Source: CAYFUT01 sp964346395
Lineage (GTDB): Bacteria; Bacillota; Halanaerobiia; Halobacteroidales; Halobacteroidaceae
Reading direction: 5' to 3'
Length of the DNA stretch: 36,106 bases
Assembly: GCA_964346395.1 (NCBI GenBank)
Contig: CAYFUT010000023.1
Span: forward strand, 1-36,106
Under the pieces are notes generated by a model. That model had not been told where the DNA came from and did no database searches. It saw only the letters and a list, made by a program, of their open reading frames with translations. Shown here piece by piece: positions 23,694 to 33,342 of this stretch; within the stretch, counting starts at the first letter, position 1, and the number at the start of each line of letters is the position of its first letter. Both the position numbers and the translations under genes were made by a program.

Positions 23694-23897
23694 TTATTTG
23701 TTTTTAATTTCCTCTAATCTTTCTCCCAAATTCAAATCCAGATACCAACCGGTTCTATCTTCGGGATCAGCTTGCATTTCACTTATTACTAAGTAAGTAA
23801 AAACAAGCCCCATTATAAGCAGTTGATGTTCCACCACAAAATCTAGCACTGCTCGTCCATAAGAACCTAAAATAATTCGTATAACACCATATATCAT
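23694..23897 (-). CDS. Small membrane protein of the PTS cluster, unknown function
   Basis: This 67-residue protein has a first hydrophobic stretch (MIYGVIRIILG), a clear membrane helix (about 24-40, HQLLIMGLVFTYLVI) and a polar acidic C-terminus (DPEDRTGWYLDLNLGERLEEI). It lies 18 bases after the IIC gene and before the aldolase, so it is probably co-expressed. I do not recognise the family; an accessory subunit of the transporter is one possibility. Confidence 0.65.
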   Translation of the reverse strand: MIYGVIRIILGSYGRAVLDFVVEHQLLIMGLVFTYLVISEMQADPEDRTGWYLDLNLGERLEEIKNK

Positions 23898-23915
23898 AAA
23901 TATCTCCTCTTTTCC

Positions 23916-25364
23916 TTATTCTCCACTTTCTTTCTCTTTAATTGCATTTATTTCCGGAAGTCCAGTCGTAAATACCCGATAAATAAATACTACATACGAG
24001 GCTATAGAACCCAACAATATAAACAAAGAAGCACCTACAAACACTACTCCATACTCCTCTACTAAATCCCAAATAAAAGGAACTGATAAAACCCAGGGAA
24101 TTAAATGAGCTCCACCATCAAGAGAGGAAATCATCTGACTTCCTTTCGGTATATCAAACCCAGCTTCAGCTGCCAACTCCGTGGTCATTGGCGCCAGGAA
24201 AGTAGCAATAATTAAAATAGCTGCTATCATTACTGCACCATTTAAAACTCCCCGGAAGATATTACCTCGCCCCCAGGTTTGCGCCCAAATAACTAAAATT
24301 GGTAAAACCGCCAGATCTGCAAAAGGAAGTACCTGATTGAGACCAATAAAATTAAGCAAAACAGCAATTATTATCGTAATCGGCACCAACAAATAAGCAG
24401 TAGCTACGTTAGCCGGATGTCCAGCCAAAATTGCCCCATCTAAACCGATATAAAGATCGCGATTAGAAAATCTTTCGCTTAGAAATTCTTGTACCCCATC
24501 AGATATAGGAACTAAACCGTCCATTAAAAGACCAACCATCTTAGGGAAAATAAGGAGTACTGCTCCTAAAGTAATAGCAGTTTCAATGATATTACTAATC
24601 ACTATATTAGTTTCTTGAGCTGCAATATTAGGTCCATAACCTAAAATTCCCAAGATTATACCAATTATAGTTCCTACTACCAGAGGTTCTCCAAGTGCTC
24701 CGTATTTTTTCTGAATATATTCTGGATCGGCTTCTATATCTTTAATTACTGGAATCTTGCCTAATACTCTGTTTATTCCCCAAGTAACAGGAGCCCAGTT
24801 TACAGTTTCAGTATGGGGAAGAGAAACGCCAGGCAGATCATAAAAATCTTGAACCATAGGTGCCGTCCAATCAGCCACTTTCAGAACAATAACCTCAGTC
24901 AAAATCCCCAGCGCAATAGCCAGCAGAAAATTATCCGTAGCTGCGTAAACAAAGGCAGAAGTAAAGATAAAATGCCAGTAATTCCACAGATCAATATAAA
25001 GCGTTTTTGTCCACTTCATAGCTAACATAATACCGTTAGTAATAATTCCCAGCACAAAAATCCAAGGAACTATTTTAGTTGTCCCGAGGGAAATTGCTGA
25101 AATTGCCGGCCAACCTACATCCATTATAGCAAGGTCTACTCCTGTATTCTCCACCATAGCTTCTGTAACCGGACTTAAAGTTTCCGTCAGCAGACCTAAC
25201 ACCATATTAATACCGATAAAAGCCATTCCTACTGTCAGCGAAGAACGAATTGCTTTCCCTATCTCAATTCTGAAAAACAGGCACATAACAAAAAGTATAA
25301 TAGGCATTACTACACTAGGGCCCATATTCAAAATATAATCCACTACTCCCATTACTGCTTCCAT
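23916..25364 (-). CDS. gatC: PTS galactitol-type EIIC membrane component
   Basis: This 482-residue protein has about 10-12 hydrophobic segments of the Gat IIC family. Matching landmarks include GPSVVMPIILFVMCLFF near the start, FIGINMVLGLL, and LGEPLVVGTIIGIILGILGY in the middle. It forms the sugar channel, with the IIB and IIA encoded upstream. AAGGAGGT precedes the ATG by nine bases. The family also transports ketoses and other polyols, so galactitol itself is not certain. Confidence 0.9.
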   Translation of the reverse strand: MEAVMGVVDYILNMGPSVVMPIILFVMCLFFRIEIGKAIRSSLTVGMAFIGINMVLGLLTETLSPVTEAMVENTGVDLAIMDVGWPAISAISLGTTKIVPWIFVLGIITNGIMLAMKWTKTLYIDLWNYWHFIFTSAFVYAATDNFLLAIALGILTEVIVLKVADWTAPMVQDFYDLPGVSLPHTETVNWAPVTWGINRVLGKIPVIKDIEADPEYIQKKYGALGEPLVVGTIIGIILGILGYGPNIAAQETNIVISNIIETAITLGAVLLIFPKMVGLLMDGLVPISDGVQEFLSERFSNRDLYIGLDGAILAGHPANVATAYLLVPITIIIAVLLNFIGLNQVLPFADLAVLPILVIWAQTWGRGNIFRGVLNGAVMIAAILIIATFLAPMTTELAAEAGFDIPKGSQMISSLDGGAHLIPWVLSVPFIWDLVEEYGVVFVGASLFILLGSIASYVVFIYRVFTTGLPEINAIKEKESGE

Positions 25365-25385
25365 AAGTTAGTAACCTCCTTAACT

Positions 25386-25679
25386 TTAATTCTCAATTTC
25401 ATTTATAATTTCTTTAATTTTCTCCTCAGTTCCAATACCCGTCAAAAAATTAACTCCTGTAATCAACGGAGCTTCATAACTTCCTTCAACAGGACCAGTA
25501 GTAATTACAACATCCGGATCGAGAGCTTTAATCTGTGAGTTAAGTTCAGCGATTTTACATTGCTTCATATTAACAATATATCCGCGTTCCTTAAGTGCTT
25601 CCTCAACTTTTTCTCGCACGGCAGTAGAAGTAGCAATCCCTGTTCCACATGCAATCAATACTTTAGCTTTTTTAGTCAT
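25386..25679 (-). CDS. gatB: PTS galactitol-type EIIB component
   Basis: This 97-residue protein has the phosphorylated Cys11 in the P-loop IACGTGIATSTAV, the typical start of Gat/lactose-like IIB domains. It transfers phosphate from the adjacent IIA to the sugar held by IIC. A run of G just upstream provides the ribosome binding site. Confidence 0.92.
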   Translation of the reverse strand: MTKKAKVLIACGTGIATSTAVREKVEEALKERGYIVNMKQCKIAELNSQIKALDPDVVITTGPVEGSYEAPLITGVNFLTGIGTEEKIKEIINEIEN

Positions 25680-25791
25680 ATCATTCCCCCCCTTTTAAAA
25701 AAATACTGCAAGCTTTTAAATTTTAGTTTAAACACCTAGTCTATTGTTACCACCTCCCAATAATAAATCTGAACATCTTAAAATTTAAAGG

Positions 25792-26262
25792 CTAAAGTAA
25801 TAATTTTTCTCTGAACAACTCCACTACTTCCTTTTCTTCTCCCGGACTGTAAGAAAGGAGCTTTTCCACTACCTCTTCCTCCTGCATAATATCAACCAGA
25901 TTCTTTAAAAGAGATACCTGATCCGAAGAATCCTTTACAGCCAGTAGAAATATAATATCTACCTCTAAAGCTTCCTCCGGCTCCTCCATATTAAAAAAGA
26001 TAACACTTTCTTCCAGAGTAGTGAAAAAGACTGCTGGTTCTTCTACATATTCTGGATCAGTATGCGATAAAGCAAAATTGATATGCTGTCCATTTAACCC
26101 GGTAGGAAATTCCTCTTCTCGCTCTAATAAAGCTTTATAATACCCACTCTTAACAATTCCTTCTTTTTTTAATAAATTACTTAATTTAGACAATAACTCT
26201 TCTTTACCTTCAACTTTGGTATTAAGCTTTACTAGTTTTTCTCTAAATAAAGATTTAGCCAT
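25792..26262 (-). CDS. gatA: PTS EIIA component, fructose/galactitol superfamily
   Basis: This 156-residue IIA has the likely phosphorylated His67 in NFALSHTDPEYV, and His60 close by, as in GatA proteins. It takes phosphate from HPr. ATG (26262) is chosen over a GTG three codons upstream, which would overlap the ribosome binding site GAGGGTGGG. It stands between the regulator and IIB, 79 bases or more from each neighbour. Confidence 0.87.
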   Translation of the reverse strand: MAKSLFREKLVKLNTKVEGKEELLSKLSNLLKKEGIVKSGYYKALLEREEEFPTGLNGQHINFALSHTDPEYVEEPAVFFTTLEESVIFFNMEEPEEALEVDIIFLLAVKDSSDQVSLLKNLVDIMQEEEVVEKLLSYSPGEEKEVVELFREKLLL

Positions 26263-26349
26263 TTCACCCACCCTCTTATTGTCATAATATTCATTTTATT
26301 AAGAAAATTAGTATAATTTTATCTATCCCAGGACTATTTCTCCTCCTCT

Positions 26350-28359
26350 TTACCTATCTAAAAATACTTCTAGTATCTCTCCGGAGGATGAAGCTTTCTT
26401 TATCCTACTTATCGAACCTTCCGTTTCTACAACCTGCAAGTAATTACGAAAAAAAACCTCCGCTTCTGCCCGGGATTTAAGGGCAAGAAGAAAAATGATT
26501 TTTACTTCTCTTTCATCCCAGGTAATAGATTCCTCCAAAGTAGTAATCGCTACCTGGGAAGCTAAAACCTGCTGGTTATCCCCATGAGGCAGAGCAATTC
26601 CTTCCCCCACTTCGGTAGCTGTTTTCTGCTCACGTTCTAAAACTGCGTCCACAAATCCCGACCCTACTGCTCCCTGCTTCAAAAGTTTTTTTCCCAAAAA
26701 TTCTATTACTTCTTCCTTATTTTTCAAATTTTGATTTACAAATATCGTTTCCCGACTAACTAAATTCTTAATTTCTTCAACTGTAATTTCATCACTTTTA
26801 CTCTCTTTTTTAACTAAACCGCTTACTTTTTGCTGGATTAAATTAATATCTTCTTCAGTCCCCAGGGAACTGATTTCGATTACCGGCAACGAATAATCTT
26901 CCATCAAAGGAATCGTACTAATAATCACGTCCACTTTTTCCAAGTCGCCTTCTGTTAAATTATGAGCCGCTACTACCCCCTCAACCAGTAATCCAGACAG
27001 GCGTTTTTTTAACTTTGTAGCTAGTAACTGAGAAGTTCCTAATCCACTTCCACAAACAATTAAAGCTTTAGTCTGCTGTTTTTTCCTTTCTAAAGCCGCT
27101 CCTAAATGTAGAGCGATGTAGCCTATTTCTTCCTCAGTTACCTCTATATCCAAATAATTCTCAAATACAATACTACTGGCCCAAGCAGCCCCAAACACAT
27201 TAAAGTAATTATCTTTAATTTTATCCAGCATAGGATTGCGGAGACTCATTCCATGCTGAAGGCGATTTATTGCTGGCCTTAAATGTAGCACCAGCCCCAA
27301 TAAAAGTTCTCGATCACCGCTTAAATTAACTCCCAGTACTTCTTCTGTTATTCTGATAATCTCCCGGGCCATATTAACCACCATAGGATCCGCCTCTTCC
27401 AGTACATCATCAACTTCTATCTGCTCAATGTTACGCTGAAATTTAGCCCCTAAAATATGAAGAGAAATATACCCAAGCTCTTCCTCCGGAATTTTAACTC
27501 CTAGCTCTTCTTCTATTCTCCCTGCTATGAAACGAGCAATTTCAAACTCATCTTTTTCCCGAAGTTTATTCAACTGATTAGCTTCCATTTCTATATCTTT
27601 ATCTTTGGCCAACCGCTTTAGACTAATCCCTATATGAACAATCAGACCTGTAAAGGTCTTATCAGTAAATAAAAACTCCATTTCTTCTTCGGCTTCTTCT
27701 AATATCACTTCAATCTGGTGGAAATTTATTCCTGAAAACAAACTTTTTAAATCTCGATAGGTTCTGTTATCCAATCTACTGCTAGAGGCCTCTTCTCCAG
27801 TTTGTTGCAGAATTTCTCTTAGTTCCTGCTCATCTTTATATTCAGCTAGAAGATCAGCAATTGCTTTCCTTTGCTTTTTTTCCGAACCCTCAATTTTAAT
27901 TCCGTAACTCTTTCTACGGGTCAGAGATAAGCCATAACTTTTAAGCCGATCTTCTACCTCTTCCAAATCATTGTAAATTGTAGTTCGGCTTACATATAGC
28001 TCATCTGCTAACTCCTGCATAGTACATCTATCTTCTGCCTCCAGTAAACGCTTTAAAATAAATTTACGCCTGCTTTCTGGAGAAAAAGGATCAGCAAAGT
28101 TAGAAACACCACTTAGATGATTCTGTAAATTTTGCTTATATTCAGCATTAACTTCCAGCCACACTCCAACCCCCGGTTTAGTAACTACTTTTATTCCCTC
28201 TTTAGTTCCCAGACTTTTTTTTAACTTTTCCAAATCATTCCGGATAGTTCGGCTAGAAACTAAAAACTGTTCAGCTAACTGTTTTATAGTCAGAGGTTTT
28301 TCCCTTTTAACTAAAACAGAAAATAACTTCTTTTCCCTTTCCCTTAATAAGTCAAACAT
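26350..28359 (-). CDS. MtlR/LicR-type PTS-regulated transcriptional activator
   Basis: This 669-residue protein has an HTH at about 5-55 (TIKQLAEQFLVSSRTIRNDL), a second HTH at about 85-150 (TMQELADELYVSRTTIYNDL), PRD1 (about 200-305), PRD2 (about 320-425), a galactitol-type IIB domain with Cys in IVCGSGLGTSQ, and a C-terminal IIA domain with His in IALPHGDNQ. All phosphorylation sites look intact. Such proteins activate the adjacent PTS operon when the sugar draws phosphate away from them. It is the first gene of the cluster and probably controls it. Because DNA-binding domains rather than a CAT domain are present, it acts on DNA, not RNA. Confidence 0.9.
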   Translation of the reverse strand: MFDLLREREKKLFSVLVKREKPLTIKQLAEQFLVSSRTIRNDLEKLKKSLGTKEGIKVVTKPGVGVWLEVNAEYKQNLQNHLSGVSNFADPFSPESRRKFILKRLLEAEDRCTMQELADELYVSRTTIYNDLEEVEDRLKSYGLSLTRRKSYGIKIEGSEKKQRKAIADLLAEYKDEQELREILQQTGEEASSSRLDNRTYRDLKSLFSGINFHQIEVILEEAEEEMEFLFTDKTFTGLIVHIGISLKRLAKDKDIEMEANQLNKLREKDEFEIARFIAGRIEEELGVKIPEEELGYISLHILGAKFQRNIEQIEVDDVLEEADPMVVNMAREIIRITEEVLGVNLSGDRELLLGLVLHLRPAINRLQHGMSLRNPMLDKIKDNYFNVFGAAWASSIVFENYLDIEVTEEEIGYIALHLGAALERKKQQTKALIVCGSGLGTSQLLATKLKKRLSGLLVEGVVAAHNLTEGDLEKVDVIISTIPLMEDYSLPVIEISSLGTEEDINLIQQKVSGLVKKESKSDEITVEEIKNLVSRETIFVNQNLKNKEEVIEFLGKKLLKQGAVGSGFVDAVLEREQKTATEVGEGIALPHGDNQQVLASQVAITTLEESITWDEREVKIIFLLALKSRAEAEVFFRNYLQVVETEGSISRIKKASSSGEILEVFLDR

Positions 28360-28839
28360 ACACCTCCCCTCCCTCTTTTAATTTAGAATTTTCAGCTAAA
28401 TCATTCCTCCAATTTGAAGTAATGATTGTCCTTCTCACCACCTCTCCTGCTGGAAAACCCTTAATTTAACTGAGGATCCTCTAATTAATAAATCTCATCT
28501 ATATCACTTGACTATCCTTCACTTATATAATAAAATACATTTGTTCAAAACTCAATTAAGAGTTTTTCCACTTTAATCCGGAAATAACTTACTAAGCATA
28601 AAAATATACTTGTAATTCACTTCACTACTTCTATTTCCCATCCAAATCAGGTCAAAATAAGAACAAAAATTAATTTAGCGCCGGGAAAATAATTTACCTT
28701 CCCGACGCACCTAAAATATATAAATTTGTAAAGTAGTATGATAATTTACAGCGACTAATTCAGTTTTTTCTAATAGAAGGCTTCTTTGTTAGAAGATACT
28801 TAGTTTAACCAAGAAATCTCTTACAAAGCCGCTTTCAAC
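28360..28839. other. Intergenic region with one hairpin
   Basis: No gene is seen in about 480 bases. The right side of the regulator gene should hold its minus-strand promoter, but no good consensus is visible. An interrupted stem, GCGCCGGGAA (28678-28687) with TTCCCGACGC (28699-28708), followed on the minus strand by a T-rich tract, probably ends the unknown gene to the right. Confidence 0.5.
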
Positions 28840-29289
28840 CTAGATAAAAGGACTTGTTACCCATTCCAAAAAAGGATATGTCGGCAGCGACTTTTCCGGC
28901 TGCAGATAATGCGGAAACTCATAAGAATTATGTAATTGAATGGAGATTACTTCCTCATCCTCAAACACAAAATTTAACTCCTCTTCTTCTTTGTAAACCT
29001 GACATTCGTTTTTTTCTACCTCTAAAGCCAACTCCCGCTCCTCACTATCATCCGGCAAATAAAGTTTATATTCTAAAATAATAATCATTAGTTCCTCTTC
29101 TAAATTAACAGTCTGCAGAAAAGGAAGCGGTTTAGTTAATTTCTGGCCTGTTCTCCGCTGATTCTGGCTTACAGCACAATCTAACAGAACTCCCTGTTCT
29201 TCCTTTGTTAAGTTATTCAATAATTCACTAGCCCGCTCATAACTAATCTGCTGTCCATAATTATTTGATTTATTAGGTGATTTTGTCAT
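28840..29289 (-). CDS. Hypothetical acidic protein
   Basis: I do not recognise this 149-residue protein. It is soluble and acidic, with a helical N-terminal part (SYERASELLNNLTKEEQGVLL) and a strand-rich second half dominated by Glu and aromatic residues, ending PTYPFLEWVTSPFI. GGAGG on the minus strand supports the start at 29289. It is divergent from the germination operon and may share its intergenic region, but no functional link is evident. Confidence 0.7.
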   Translation of the reverse strand: MTKSPNKSNNYGQQISYERASELLNNLTKEEQGVLLDCAVSQNQRRTGQKLTKPLPFLQTVNLEEELMIIILEYKLYLPDDSEERELALEVEKNECQVYKEEEELNFVFEDEEVISIQLHNSYEFPHYLQPEKSLPTYPFLEWVTSPFI

Positions 29290-29520
29290 TTTTGGCCTCC
29301 TTTTAACTTAGAATACCCATCACCAATAAAAATATTTAAGCTAAAATTTCTTGTTTCCAATTGAAGTTAATCTCCCCTCTTTCTAGAAAACTATTCCTTT
29401 TCCCTCCCCATTTATATTTTACCTCTTTCAACAATAAAATCCAACCCATAATTACCTGTTTTTCCTTCCCCACTACTTGAGACAAAAGTTTAATATTTTT
29501 ATATAATCCATAAATTTCAA

Positions 29521-29550
29521 GTTTAAAAACAAACTTAACCCCTTATACTA
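29521..29550 (+). promoter_or_regulatory. Possible forespore-type promoter of the germination operon
   Basis: GTTTA (29521-29525) and CTTATACTA (29542-29550) are placed like a weak sigma-G promoter, which controls gerA operons in Bacillus. The match is loose. The rest of 29290-29587 is AT-rich with no gene. Confidence 0.25.
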
Positions 29551-29587
29551 CTAAAGAGAGTAAAAACTGTAAGTGGGGGTGGAATAA

Positions 29588-31159
29588 TTGTGGCAAACAA
29601 TAAAAAATTTATTTTCGCAGCGGAATAATTCTCAACCCCGCAGGCGAATACCTAACAACCAACAAACGCCAATCAAAAAAGAATTGGCTTCCAATATAGA
29701 TTACTTAAAAAATAAGCTAGCTGCCAGTGATGACCTGGTTTACAAAGAACTTTTTATCGGCGCCGATACAGAATTTGCAGCTCAACTAGTTTATATTGAC
29801 GGCATGATTAATAAGGATTATCTGCAAAATCAAATCTTAGAACCGCTAATGTTCGATATTCAGCTAACCAGCCAACATACTAATCTCAAACACCAACTGA
29901 ATAATACTTTATCTCAGTTATCTATTCCCCTAGCCAGTATTGAAACAGCTGCTTCTCTAGAAGCAGCAATTGAATCACTGCTGGCTGGCAATGTTCTACT
30001 ATTTATTGATAACGTGGCCGAAGCCTTTGTACTCGATATTAGACAGGAAGAAGGAAGGTCAATAGGTACTCCAACATTAGAACAGACTACCCGCGGATCT
30101 CAAGAAGCATTTACTGAATCAATTGCTACCAATATCAGCCTCATCCGCAAGCGCCTCCGGGATAATAACTTGCTGGTTAAAATAGATAAAATTGGTGACC
30201 GCACTAACACCGATTTAGGTCTGCTTTATATTGAAGATGTAGCCGATGAAGATGTAGTTAAAGAAATTGAAAACCGCCTCGAAAAGATTGACCTGGACGG
30301 TATTCTAGATATTGGCTATATTGAGCAGTACTTAGCCGATAAACCGCTGTCTCCCTTTCCTGTCTTTGATAGTACCGAACGGCCGGATACAGCCGTCTCT
30401 AACCTGCTGGAAGGTAAAATAGTTTTGATTCTAGACGGCAGTCCGTTTGCAACTATTATGCCGACTACCTTCATTCAATTTTTTCAATCTCCGGAAGATT
30501 ATTACGATGTTTTTTATATGGGCGGTTTCTTAAGAATTTTACGGTTAGTAGCCGCATTTCTAAGTATTACCCTCCCTAGCCTTTATGTAGCTTTAGTTGC
30601 CTTTCGCCACGAACTACTGCCGCGGGATTTAGCTATGAGCATAGCTCAAGCTCGACAGGGAGTTCCTTTCCCCTCCTATCTAGAAGCACTAATTATGGAA
30701 CTGAGTTTAGAACTGCTGCGGGAAGCCGGACTGCGGCTGCCGGGGCCCATCGGTCAGACTATCGGTATCGTCGGCGGTATTATTCTGGGGGAAGCTGCTG
30801 TTAACGCTGGGTTAGTCAGTGGACCGATGGTCATCGTAGTAGCCGTCACTGCTATCTCTTCCTTTGTGATTCCCAGCTATTCGGCTGCTATTCCACTGCG
30901 GCTAATCCGGCTGCCGATGATGGTGCTAGCAGCTTCTTTTAGTATCTACGGCATCATGATCGGCTGGCTGATAATTTTAATTCACCTCTGCGATTTAGAA
31001 AGTCTTGGCCATCCCTATTTTGCTCCCTTTGCTCCCCTTAAATGGAGTGATCTCAAAGACAGTCTGCTGCGCTTCCCGCTCCGTTTAATGGGGCAGAGGC
31101 CGACTTCAACTTCCACTCAGCAACAGGATCGACAAGATAGAGAAGGGGATCAGCAATGA
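29588..31159 (+). CDS. gerKA: Spore germinant receptor subunit A (GerA/GerKA family)
   Basis: This 523-residue GerA-family protein has a large hydrophilic N-terminal domain (about 1-300, with conserved GRSIGTPTLEQTTRGSQEAF-like and RLRDNNL segments) and four to six membrane helices (about 310-480, including RLPGPIGQTIGIVGGIILGE). It forms the germinant-gated channel with the B and C subunits in the inner spore membrane. The start is TTG, supported by GGGGGTGG upstream. It overlaps the B gene by four bases. Whether it is a true GerK or another paralogue cannot be decided, and neither can the germinant. Confidence 0.93.
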   Translation: MWQTIKNLFSQRNNSQPRRRIPNNQQTPIKKELASNIDYLKNKLAASDDLVYKELFIGADTEFAAQLVYIDGMINKDYLQNQILEPLMFDIQLTSQHTNLKHQLNNTLSQLSIPLASIETAASLEAAIESLLAGNVLLFIDNVAEAFVLDIRQEEGRSIGTPTLEQTTRGSQEAFTESIATNISLIRKRLRDNNLLVKIDKIGDRTNTDLGLLYIEDVADEDVVKEIENRLEKIDLDGILDIGYIEQYLADKPLSPFPVFDSTERPDTAVSNLLEGKIVLILDGSPFATIMPTTFIQFFQSPEDYYDVFYMGGFLRILRLVAAFLSITLPSLYVALVAFRHELLPRDLAMSIAQARQGVPFPSYLEALIMELSLELLREAGLRLPGPIGQTIGIVGGIILGEAAVNAGLVSGPMVIVVAVTAISSFVIPSYSAAIPLRLIRLPMMVLAASFSIYGIMIGWLIILIHLCDLESLGHPYFAPFAPLKWSDLKDSLLRFPLRLMGQRPTSTSTQQQDRQDREGDQQ

Positions 31160-32253
31160 AACTAATGCAAGCAGAAAAAATTTCTAATCGCCAGCTAGTC
31201 TTCCTTATTATCCAAATCTGTGTAGGAACCGGAATCTTATCTTTACCGCGGGCCTTAACCAAAACAACTAAGCAGGATGCCTGGCTGCCACTTTTAATCG
31301 GGGGAGCCATCTGGCTAATTCAGCTACGACTACTTTATCAGTTGGCCAACCGATTCCCTAAAAAAAATTTATTTGAATACAGCCCCCAGATTTTAGGCTC
31401 TTGGTTAGGACTAGCAGTTAATATTAGTTATCTCCTTTATGCTGTAGCTAGTATAGGGATTATCAGCCGGTTATTTATCGATATTGTTAGCAGTTTTCTG
31501 CTGCCTAAAACCCCGATTTTAGTAACCTTGCTTTTATTATTAATCCCTTGTTACTATTTAAGCACCAAGCAAGTTAAGGTGTTGGCCCGGTTAGATGAGT
31601 TTTTATTCTTTATTTTAACTCCTACTTTTTTGATTTTATTACCTATTATCCCCCGCATAAATTGGCTTAATTTTCAACCTGTTTTTAATTCTGGAATCAA
31701 GCAAATTGCCGACGGTACTGTAACCACTGCTTTCAGCTTTTTAGGTCCGGAAATTTTACTATTTCTCTTTCCCTATCTGAAACAAAAACAGAAGTCTTTT
31801 TCCTATGCAGCTCTCGGCTTCGGAATAGTAATTGCTACTTATCTATATCTGACAGTATTAACCATGGGTTACTACGGCGCTGAATCTCTGCAGTATATTC
31901 TCTGGCCGGCAATCAATATCCTGAAAGCCCTTAAAATTCCCTTTTTCGGCCGGATTGAATTCTTCTTTATTTTCCTCTGGGTTGCGGTCGGATTTACGAC
32001 AATTGCTACTTACTACTTTTTAGCCAATTTTGAGGTAAGACAACTTTTTAACTGGCAGGTAAGGTGGCTGGGTGGTTTGTTAATTTTACCGGGGGTTATT
32101 TACTGTTTTTTACTCCCCCAAAGTGTAATCAAAATCTTTAACTACACAACTTTAATAGCTGCTGCCGGCATAGTTCTCGTCTTTATAATTCCTAATTTAT
32201 TACTGCTAACTGCTAAAATTCGAGGGATCAAAGGAGCGGCGGACAATGAATAA
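31156..32253 (+). CDS. gerKB: Spore germinant receptor subunit B (GerAB/GerKB family)
   Basis: This 365-residue integral membrane protein of the APC-superfamily spore germination type has about 10 helices. GTGILSLPRALTKTTKQDAWL near the start is the family signature around the unwound helix 1 that binds the amino acid or sugar germinant. It is translationally coupled to the A gene (ATGA) and overlaps the C gene by eight bases. Confidence 0.93.
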   Translation: MKLMQAEKISNRQLVFLIIQICVGTGILSLPRALTKTTKQDAWLPLLIGGAIWLIQLRLLYQLANRFPKKNLFEYSPQILGSWLGLAVNISYLLYAVASIGIISRLFIDIVSSFLLPKTPILVTLLLLLIPCYYLSTKQVKVLARLDEFLFFILTPTFLILLPIIPRINWLNFQPVFNSGIKQIADGTVTTAFSFLGPEILLFLFPYLKQKQKSFSYAALGFGIVIATYLYLTVLTMGYYGAESLQYILWPAINILKALKIPFFGRIEFFFIFLWVAVGFTTIATYYFLANFEVRQLFNWQVRWLGGLLILPGVIYCFLLPQSVIKIFNYTTLIAAAGIVLVFIIPNLLLLTAKIRGIKGAADNE

Positions 32254-33334
32254 AAAAATTATCTGCTTACTAATTATCAGTTTAGCTGGACTGCTAACCG
32301 GCTGTTGGGATGTTAATGAAATTGAGAATACTCAATTTCCTGCCTACATTGCAGTTGATAAAGCCGACCACCCTGAATTCTATAAATATGCCTTCGAATT
32401 TCCCGTTTTACGAGAAGAAGCTCCTAAAGAAGTTAATAATATAAACACTATTGATAATTCGCTGCAGGGAGCAATAGATAACATTCAGTCCCGCACCATG
32501 GGCTGGATTTCACTAGGGATGCTAAAGACGATAGTCTTTAATAGTCAGGTGGCTAAACAAGGATTGATCTCACAAATTGATGCCCTCTGGCGTAATCCGC
32601 TAGTCCCGGGCACAGTTAACTTAGCTGTAGCCAGTCAGTCTGTAGAAGAACTAACCAAAGTAGAAGTCCCTACTACCGCTAATTTAGGAAGTTATCTGGA
32701 AAATTTATTTAACACATCTTCCCGTAATACTTTACTGCCGCAGCGGACAATTAATAATTTCTTCATTGACCTTAAGCATAAAGGGATTGAACCGACGATC
32801 CCCTTGATTAAATACGGCTCCTCAGACATTAATATTATAGGCATGGCTATTTTCGACGGTGACCAAATGGTAGGTACCATTGACCAGCCGCAAGCTCGAG
32901 CGCTACTATTACTTAAAGAGAAATATACTAAGGGCAGTATTTCCTTAGAAGTTAACGATTATATGGTTAGTTATTATGTACAGCAGATAAGATCAAATAT
33001 CAAACCTCTCTATAAAAATAATAAATTTGTTTTTAATATTGATCTCAAACTAGAAGTAGATATTTCCGAAAACACTTCCCATAAACGATTGGTCGGCAAT
33101 CAACAAGCCTTAAATAATATGGAGCGCCATCTGGCAGCAGCATTAAAAAAAGAAATTAGACACCTATTCAATAAACTGCAGAAATATAGAACCGATGCTC
33201 TCGGTATCGGCAGCATGGTGCGGGCCAACCACCCAGAACTGTTTGACCCTGATACCTGGCCGCTGGAATTCAGTCGAGCTGATATTAACACCAATGTGGA
33301 AGTAGAAGTACGGAGGATTGGGATTTCAACGTGA
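32246..33334 (+). CDS. gerKC: Spore germinant receptor lipoprotein subunit C (GerAC/GerKC family)
   Basis: This 362-residue lipoprotein has a signal peptide (3-19) and lipobox LTGC with Cys20, immediately followed by WDVNEIE, the invariant start of mature Ger(x)C proteins. The domains are strand/helix-rich and end with the ADINTNVEVEVRRIG stretch typical of the family. It is anchored to the outer face of the spore inner membrane and needed for receptor function. It is the last gene of the operon; an unusual inverted repeat starts nine bases after its stop codon. Confidence 0.93.
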   Translation: MNKKIICLLIISLAGLLTGCWDVNEIENTQFPAYIAVDKADHPEFYKYAFEFPVLREEAPKEVNNINTIDNSLQGAIDNIQSRTMGWISLGMLKTIVFNSQVAKQGLISQIDALWRNPLVPGTVNLAVASQSVEELTKVEVPTTANLGSYLENLFNTSSRNTLLPQRTINNFFIDLKHKGIEPTIPLIKYGSSDINIIGMAIFDGDQMVGTIDQPQARALLLLKEKYTKGSISLEVNDYMVSYYVQQIRSNIKPLYKNNKFVFNIDLKLEVDISENTSHKRLVGNQQALNNMERHLAAALKKEIRHLFNKLQKYRTDALGIGSMVRANHPELFDPDTWPLEFSRADINTNVEVEVRRIGIST

Positions 33335-33342
33335 AAATAGTG

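Noticed and set aside
26272..26349. Sigma-54 promoter before the galactitol-type IIA gene, as used by LevR-type regulators
   Set aside because: No TGGCAC-N5-TTGC motif is present, and the regulator lacks a sigma-54 activation AAA domain.
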